Source of the DNA: Sphingobacterium sp.
GTDB taxonomy: Bacteria; Bacteroidota; Bacteroidia; Sphingobacteriales; Sphingobacteriaceae
NCBI GenBank assembly: GCA_030146225.1
Contig: JASLCA010000170.1
Location: forward strand, 1-11,030
Reading direction: 5' to 3'
DNA length: 11,030 bases
The notes beneath the pieces are model-generated. The model had not been told where the DNA came from, made no database searches, and worked only from the letters and a program-made list of their open reading frames with translations. Made by a program: the position numbers and the translations under genes. Positions 7,201 to 11,030 of this stretch are shown here, one piece after another. How positions within the stretch are numbered: the first letter of the stretch is position 1; every line of letters starts with the position of its first letter.

Positions 7201-7533
7201 ATGAACGCATTAGGAAAAAAAATCCGCTTATTAAGGCATCAGAAAGGTTGGAGCCAAGAAGATGTAGCCAAACGGCTTGACATCTCTATTCCAGCGTTTT
7301 CTAAAATTGAGACTGGTATTACAGATGTAAACCTGTCCAGATTAAATCAAATCTCGAAATTGTTTGGTTTGTCATTAGTTCAGTTGTTATCAACTTCAGA
7401 CTCTGAAGAAGAGAAGCAGATTCAGGACGAAATCGACAACTTGAGCAAAAAGCTACAATTAAGAGAAGTTGAGGTAATTGATTTACAAAAGAAAGTAATT
7501 GATCTTTACGAGCAATTACACCGTAGTAAATAA
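7201..7533 (+). CDS. XRE-family helix-turn-helix regulator with C-terminal coiled coil
   Basis: The 110-residue protein is a predicted DNA-binding regulator. Residues about 5-62 form a Cro/C1-type five-helix domain; GWSQEDVAKRLDISIPAFSK (16-35) holds the two helices of the turn, and IETG closes it. The C-terminal part (about 68-108) is charged with regularly spaced hydrophobic residues (IDNLSKKLQLREVEVIDLQ) and should form a coiled coil for dimerisation. There is no ligand-binding or peptidase domain. The ATG is the only sensible start. It follows the Mur ligase-like gene by 67 bases but has its own promoter and a bidirectional terminator downstream. Targets are unknown. The inverted repeat over its promoter suggests it controls itself, and it does not look like a phage repressor because there are no phage genes nearby. 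Confidence 0.85.
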   Translation: MNALGKKIRLLRHQKGWSQEDVAKRLDISIPAFSKIETGITDVNLSRLNQISKLFGLSLVQLLSTSDSEEEKQIQDEIDNLSKKLQLREVEVIDLQKKVIDLYEQLHRSK

Positions 7534-7554
7534 GATGTTCGCGGTAACGATGAG

Positions 7555-7586
7555 AAAAAGGCAGAATTAATATTCTGCCTTTTTTT
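7555..7586. terminator. Bidirectional intrinsic terminator after the XRE gene
   Basis: A 13-bp perfect stem (AAAAAGGCAGAAT, 7555-7567, with ATTCTGCCTTTTT, 7572-7584) closes a TAAT loop. It is followed by T residues to 7586 on the plus strand and mirrored by T residues on the minus strand. It ends both the forward XRE gene and the leftward transcript carrying the acidic microprotein. Confidence 0.92.
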
Positions 7587-7626
7587 GTTTTTAAAACTTT
7601 TCAATTGCTAGACGCTAGAAAACTGA

Positions 7627-7788
7627 CTAAAAATCATCGTCATCCATGTCGTCAAACTCTCCGATGGAATCGATCTCTTCGATCTCGAAGTCATCATCAA
7701 AGCCATCATCCGCATCACCATCATCTTCTGGTCCGTTAAAATTGATCCTTGCATCAATAAAAACTTCTTGTACTTCCTCTTGTGCCAT
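7627..7788 (-). CDS. Small, extremely acidic protein (53 residues), unknown function
   Basis: I do not recognise this protein. It starts at an ATG (7788) and ends at a TAG (7627-7629). It begins MAQEEVQEVFIDARINFNG and then becomes almost wholly acidic, with segments such as DDGDADDGFDDDFEIEEID and a final DDMDDDDF. By my count 24 of 53 residues are Asp or Glu, and the only basic residue is Arg14. It has no membrane segment, signal peptide or cysteine. Mixed GAT/GAC and GAA/GAG codons and interspersed Phe and Ile argue for a selected protein and not a simple repeat. It lies on the scpB strand, 131 bases after its stop, and ends before a bidirectional terminator. A weak TATCTTTT element near 7806-7813 could be its promoter, or it could be read through from scpB. 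A chaperone-like, DNA-mimic or partner-binding tail role is speculation. Confidence 0.7.
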   Translation of the reverse strand: MAQEEVQEVFIDARINFNGPEDDGDADDGFDDDFEIEEIDSIGEFDDMDDDDF

Positions 7789-7919
7789 AGCCTTTTCTTG
7801 TTGAAAAAAGATAAATCTTTTGTTTGTTACTCGTCGTAAAATTAATCAAGAAATACGGAACTTTAAACTTTATTTTGTTTTTTAATAATTGAAAAACAGG
7901 AGTTTATAATTCAGTTTTT

Positions 7920-8480
7920 CTAGTCGGTTGTTTCACCTATAGTATTCTCTTCGGCAATAATATCTTTTAATTGGGGAAGATCCTTTGTGGAATTAATACC
8001 AAAGTGATTCATAAACTGATCACTGGTGGAATACAGCAGCGGCTTGCCAATGCTATCGGCTTTCCCCGTAATCTGAATAAGCTTTTTTTCCAGCAAGCGC
8101 TGTATAGAGTAATCACAGTTGACTCCTCGTATCTGTTCTATTTCCAACTTGGTAATAGGCTGTCTGTAGGCTACAATGGATAGCGTCTCTAAGGCAGATT
8201 GACTTAATTTCTTTTTATCCTTGTGGGCCTGCAACTGATTGATGGAGTCGTGGTATACCGCCTTGGTCAGAAATTGATACTGCTTGCCAATGGCGTGCAG
8301 GCTAAATACATAGTCTTCTGAGCTGTACTTCTCAAAGATTCTTTTGCTGAGCTCAATAACCTCTTGATTGGTTACCTCTATAGCTAGCGCATCCTGTAGG
8401 ACCTGCCGGATATCATTAGCGGATATACCTTCTTCACTAGCGAAGATAATGGCTTCAATATGTAATAGAATATCTTTCAA
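7920..8480 (-). CDS. scpB: Segregation and condensation protein B
   Basis: ScpB is a subunit of the SMC-ScpA-ScpB condensin complex, which compacts and segregates the chromosome; it dimerises and binds the ScpA kleisin. The 186-residue protein contains two winged-helix domains (about 1-75 and 90-165). Family motifs are IEAIIFASEEGIS (8-20), LSQSALETLSIVAYRQPIT (92-110), EIEQIRGV (113-120) and GKPLLYSTSDQFMNHFGI (145-162). The start is a TTG at 8480: the in-frame stop only seven codons upstream is also the mqnC stop, no ATG lies between, and MKDILLHIEA is a typical ScpB N-terminus. Eighteen bases separate it from mqnC upstream, so the two are probably one transcript. ScpA is not in this window, unlike in many Firmicutes where scpA and scpB are adjacent. 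Confidence 0.93.
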   Translation of the reverse strand: MKDILLHIEAIIFASEEGISANDIRQVLQDALAIEVTNQEVIELSKRIFEKYSSEDYVFSLHAIGKQYQFLTKAVYHDSINQLQAHKDKKKLSQSALETLSIVAYRQPITKLEIEQIRGVNCDYSIQRLLEKKLIQITGKADSIGKPLLYSTSDQFMNHFGINSTKDLPQLKDIIAEENTIGETTD

Positions 8481-8498
8481 TCTAAATGCTTTTGAATC

Positions 8499-9620
8499 TT
8501 AGTAGTCAATTACTTGTTCTTCCATCACTGGGAGCTCCCGGAATTCATATTTCTGGGTACGCAGCTGCGGCTCAAAGCCAGCCTCTAGAATAGCCTCCTG
8601 TATAGTCGTTGATGTAAATCTATGCGGAGCACCTGCTGCCGATACCACATTCTCTTCAATCATAATCGAGCCGAAGTCATTGGCACCTGCATGTAAGCAG
8701 AGTTGCGCAGTACGTCTTCCAACTGTTAACCATGAAGCTTGAATATTCTTAATATTTGGCAACATAATGCGACTGAGGGCAATCATTCGGATGTAGGCTT
8801 CACTTGTGACCGTGTTGGTGATGCCTCTTAAGCGTTTTAAGAGCGTTCCATCATCTTGGAAGGGCCAAGGTATAAAGGCGATAAATCCGTGGTTCTCAGC
8901 CGGTTTTTCGGCTTGCACCTCGCGGATCCATACCAAGTGCTCAAAGCGCTCTTCAATAGTCTCTATATGGCCAAACATCATAGTCGCTGAGGTGGGCAAG
9001 TTGATTTGATGTGCTGCCCGCATGACATCCAGCCATTCCTGTCCGCCACATTTCCCTTTGGAAATAAGACGGCGCACGCGGTCGTTTAATATTTCGGCAC
9101 CTGCTCCTGGCAAGGAATCCAAGCCAGCTTCTTTTAAGGCCGTTAGCACAGCTAGATGCGACATGTTTTCCAGCTTCGCAATATGTGCAATCTCAGGTGG
9201 CCCTAGGGAGTGCAGCTTTAAGCTTGGATAAAGCGTCTTTAACTGTCTAAACAAATTGGCATAAAATTCAAGTCCTAAATCAGGATGATGCCCACCCTGC
9301 AAGAGCAGCTGGTCACCTCCATATTTAAAGGTTTCTTCAATCTTTTGCTTGTAGGTCTCTATATCGGTAATGTAGCTTTCATCGTGGCCTGGTCGGCGGA
9401 AGAAGTTGCAGAATTTACAATTGGCAATACACACATTGGTGGTATTGACATTCCTATCAATCTGCCAGGTAACTTTACCATGGGGAACCTGAATTTTGCG
9501 CAATTCATTAGCTACATATGTCAAATCCGCCGTTGAGGCATGATGATATAGGTAAATTCCCTCTTCTTTGCTTAAAAAATCAAAGTTGAGTGCTCTTTCC
9601 AATAGTTTCTCTACATTCAT
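8499..9620 (-). CDS. mqnC: Cyclic dehypoxanthinyl futalosine synthase (radical SAM)
   Basis: MqnC cyclises dehypoxanthine futalosine in the futalosine route to menaquinone. The 373-residue protein has the radical-SAM cluster motif CxxxCxxC at Cys64, Cys68 and Cys71 (NVCIANCKFC), followed by the family motifs LLQGGHHPDLG, SLGPPEIAHI, LPGAGAEIL (170-178), ATMMFGH (212-218), FIPWPFQ (249-255), NIQASWL (292-298) and GANDFGSIMIEENVVSAAG (312-330). These match MqnC and not its paralogue MqnE. The start is placed at the ATG at 9620. A TTG three codons upstream overlaps the promoter -7 element and is unlikely to initiate. The gene heads a probable mqnC-scpB transcript. Its presence implies that this organism makes menaquinone through futalosine and not through the MenF/MenD route. 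Confidence 0.88.
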   Translation of the reverse strand: MNVEKLLERALNFDFLSKEEGIYLYHHASTADLTYVANELRKIQVPHGKVTWQIDRNVNTTNVCIANCKFCNFFRRPGHDESYITDIETYKQKIEETFKYGGDQLLLQGGHHPDLGLEFYANLFRQLKTLYPSLKLHSLGPPEIAHIAKLENMSHLAVLTALKEAGLDSLPGAGAEILNDRVRRLISKGKCGGQEWLDVMRAAHQINLPTSATMMFGHIETIEERFEHLVWIREVQAEKPAENHGFIAFIPWPFQDDGTLLKRLRGITNTVTSEAYIRMIALSRIMLPNIKNIQASWLTVGRRTAQLCLHAGANDFGSIMIEENVVSAAGAPHRFTSTTIQEAILEAGFEPQLRTQKYEFRELPVMEEQVIDY

Positions 9621-9626
9621 TGTAAA

Positions 9627-9634
9627 CAAAGATA
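9627..9634 (-). promoter_or_regulatory. Probable mqnC promoter, -7 element
   Basis: On the minus strand this reads TATCTTTG, a full match to the Bacteroidota -7 consensus. Only six bases separate it from the mqnC ATG, so transcription from here would give a leaderless or nearly leaderless message. The nearest upstream TTG (9649-9651) is only 14 bases away, shorter than usual. Confidence 0.45.
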
Positions 9635-9772
9635 CGTAGGATTTTTTTCAAGGAAAAATACTTTATCACATGTTGTGTATATGTTTTTCAACAGTTTGCT
9701 TATTTATAAACTTCTTGTGGAATATCTTGCCTGCAATCTTTCAACTCTTTAATAAGATTAGTAATATTGTGG

Positions 9773-10585
9773 ATGATTTCTTATGCAAACGCTAAAATAA
9801 ACTTAGGCTTAAACATTACGGGGAAACGTCCCGATGGCTACCATAACCTGGAGACTGTATTTTTTCCCTATCCGCTCTATGATATTCTGGAGATTCAGGA
9901 AAAGCAAAGCGGACTTAGCAGTTTAGAAATCACCGGCTTGGACTTGCCGGTTACGCCCGACAACCTCTGTCTGCGCGCGTACAATCTGCTGAAAGCTCGC
10001 TTTGCGATTCCGGAGGTTCATATACATCTGCACAAGCAGATTCCTTTTGGAGCGGGGCTAGGAGGGGGCTCCTCGGATGCGGCCTGCCTGCTTAAGATGC
10101 TGGTAGAAAAGTTCCAACTGCCGATTTCGGAGCTCGAGCTAGAGGCGATGGCGGCTAGCCTGGGGGCGGACTGTCCCTTGTTTATTCGCAACAGCATCTG
10201 CTATGCGGATGGAATTGGTACCAACCTGAGCCCTTACTCCTTGGATCTAAGTGCTTACTCCATTGTACTGGTCAAGCCGGACTTACATATTAGCACTGCA
10301 GAAGCCTACAGTCGGGTGGAGCCTAGACAACCCGAGCGTAATCTACAGGAGTTGCTGCGCCTGCCTGTGCAGGAGTGGAAATTCCATGTGAAGAATGATT
10401 TTGAAGATTCAGTTTTTGAATTGTATCCTGCTATTCGGGAGTTAAAGCTGGCTTTGTATGCTTTGGGGGCAGTCTATGTCTCGATGTCAGGCTCTGGCTC
10501 TACGGTCTTTGCCATTTTTGATGAGGAGCGTAAGCTTGAGGAGCTTTCTCCAATGGGAAGGATTTATTATCCCATAACTTTATAA
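9773..10585 (+). CDS. ispE: 4-diphosphocytidyl-2-C-methyl-D-erythritol kinase
   Basis: IspE phosphorylates 4-diphosphocytidyl-methylerythritol in the non-mevalonate (MEP) route to isoprenoids, including the side chain of menaquinone. It is a GHMP-family kinase. In the 270-residue protein ANAKINLGL (5-13) contains Lys8, the GHMP ATP-binding motif PFGAGLGGGSSDAA is at 91-104, GADCP (131-135) contains the catalytic Asp133, and SMSGSGSTVFAIF (237-249) is the C-terminal glycine motif. RPDGYHNLETVF (19-30) is also typical. The ATG at 9773 is preferred; a TTG two codons upstream would add only two residues. The gene is divergent from mqnC by 152 bases and convergent with the homoserine dehydrogenase gene. 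Its body looks richer in G and C than its neighbours. A poor promoter candidate, TAATATTG, lies at 9762-9769. Confidence 0.95.
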   Translation: MISYANAKINLGLNITGKRPDGYHNLETVFFPYPLYDILEIQEKQSGLSSLEITGLDLPVTPDNLCLRAYNLLKARFAIPEVHIHLHKQIPFGAGLGGGSSDAACLLKMLVEKFQLPISELELEAMAASLGADCPLFIRNSICYADGIGTNLSPYSLDLSAYSIVLVKPDLHISTAEAYSRVEPRQPERNLQELLRLPVQEWKFHVKNDFEDSVFELYPAIRELKLALYALGAVYVSMSGSGSTVFAIFDEERKLEELSPMGRIYYPITL

Positions 10586-10587
10586 TG

Positions 10588-10624
10588 CATTGCAGATACG
10601 TAGCGCACTACGTATCCGCAAATG
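10588..10624. terminator. Long hairpin between convergent ispE and homoserine dehydrogenase genes
   Basis: A perfect 9-bp stem (GATACGTAG, 10595-10603, with CTACGTATC, 10608-10616) closes the loop CGCA. It extends outward through one A-C mismatch, a GC pairing and a bulged A to CATT/AATG. It lies 2 bases after the ispE stop and 7 bases before the other gene's stop. There is no T tract on either strand, so it is not a classical terminator. It may act in transcript-end protection, or be a dispersed palindromic element. Confidence 0.5.
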
Positions 10625-10631
10625 TTTGCAT

Positions 10632-11030
10632 CTAGCCGATTTCGGCCACAAAGATTCCAGGTTGATTAATCAGGTCTCGTTTGTTTATAAGCTCTTGCAG
10701 GTTGATCGTGCCAATAACATATTTAAAGTCTTCCCCATAGAAGCGTTCGGATATGGCATTGAATTTTAGTTCTTGCAATATCTTTTCATCGTTGTAGCGC
10801 AGGTAAATCTTGAGTGCATAGTCTGTACTATAGGTTACTTGTGCGGCATCTAGATGCTTCTTGTACTCATACCTATAGCCATAGCGCAGGGCAGTAATGT
10901 CTGAAAGCACTGCTGATCCCGTTGGATGACCACCTGCCCCTTTTCCAAAGAAGAATTGCTCATCCGCAAATGCGGCCTTTACCAAAACCCCATTGTTTTC
11001 ATTCTCTACATTGTATAGAATATTGTCTTG
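10632..11030 (-). CDS. hom: Homoserine dehydrogenase, C-terminal part
   Basis: This is the 3' part of a minus-strand gene that continues beyond the right edge. The frame is open to base 11030, so the TTG at 10985 is an internal leucine. About 132 residues are visible, starting QDNILYNVENENNGVL, then FFFGKGAGGHPTGSAVLSDI, which is the hallmark C-terminal homoserine dehydrogenase segment, followed by ALRYGYRYEYKK. The tail after it (about 80 residues) is the C-terminal regulatory-type region found in longer Bacteroidota forms. The enzyme reduces aspartate semialdehyde to homoserine for threonine and methionine synthesis. Whether the missing N-terminal part is a stand-alone dehydrogenase or is fused to aspartate kinase cannot be seen here. 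The stop is a TAG at 10632-10634. Confidence 0.82.
   Translation of the reverse strand, partial: QDNILYNVENENNGVLVKAAFADEQFFFGKGAGGHPTGSAVLSDITALRYGYRYEYKKHLDAAQVTYSTDYALKIYLRYNDEKILQELKFNAISERFYGEDFKYVIGTINLQELINKRDLINQPGIFVAEIG

Noticed and set aside
7891..7920. GAAAAAC/GTTTTTC inverted repeat after scpB as a terminator
   Set aside because: It has only 7 AT-rich pairs with a 16-base loop, overlaps the scpB stop and has no T tract. Transcripts may simply run on to the terminator at 7555-7586.
9621..9629. TTG at 9629 as the mqnC start
   Set aside because: It overlaps the -7 promoter element TATCTTTG, and the ATG at 9620 gives the usual MqnC N-terminus.
9767..9772. TTG at 9767 as the ispE start
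   Set aside because: It would add only two residues (Met-Trp) before a good ATG that gives a typical IspE N-terminus.

Overview
The window reads as ordinary chromosomal housekeeping DNA from a member of the Bacteroidota, most likely a Sphingobacteriaceae relative (Sphingobacterium or Pedobacter type). The reasons are Bacteroidota promoter elements of the TAnnTTTG type upstream of several genes, no obvious Shine-Dalgarno sequences, a lysyl-tRNA synthetase with a long C-terminal extension, the 'alternative GlmU' family protein, and a futalosine-pathway (MqnC) menaquinone enzyme. The genus is an inference from recognised protein styles, not from a database search. No rRNA, tRNA, CRISPR array, insertion sequence or phage gene was seen.

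Layout. Positions 1-512 hold the 3' part of pyrD (+), which converges on lysS (-, 567-2273) across a shared bidirectional terminator. A 339-base divergent intergenic region (2274-2612) carries a likely lysS promoter and a clear rpmE2 promoter. rpmE2 (+, 2613-2861) ends in a strong terminator. Just beyond it begins a tightly packed forward block: a GlmU-like sugar nucleotidyltransferase/left-handed beta-helix protein, tpiA, prmA and a divergent Mur ligase-family protein (gaps of 13 nt, a 1-nt overlap, and 1 nt). An XRE-type regulator follows (7201-7533) with its own promoter and a perfect inverted repeat over it, closed by a second bidirectional terminator. On the minus strand lie a 53-residue, extremely acidic microprotein (7627-7788), scpB (7920-8480, TTG start) and mqnC (8499-9620). 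scpB and mqnC look co-transcribed from a promoter abutting the mqnC start. Divergent from mqnC, ispE (+, 9773-10585) converges on the 3' part of a homoserine dehydrogenase gene (-, 10632 to beyond 11030), with a long perfect-stem hairpin between them.

Together the genes cover pyrimidine synthesis, translation (LysRS, L31, L11 methylation), glycolysis, cell-envelope precursors, chromosome segregation, menaquinone and isoprenoid synthesis, and the threonine/methionine branch of amino-acid synthesis. The most unusual items are the Mur ligase-like protein, which keeps the ATP-binding P-loop but has lost residues I expect in an active ligase, and the acidic microprotein beside scpB. I saw no convincing new multi-gene defence or mobile system. 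Five start codons were moved or judged non-standard from sequence context (GlmU-like protein, mqnC, ispE, scpB, and the truncated pyrD).
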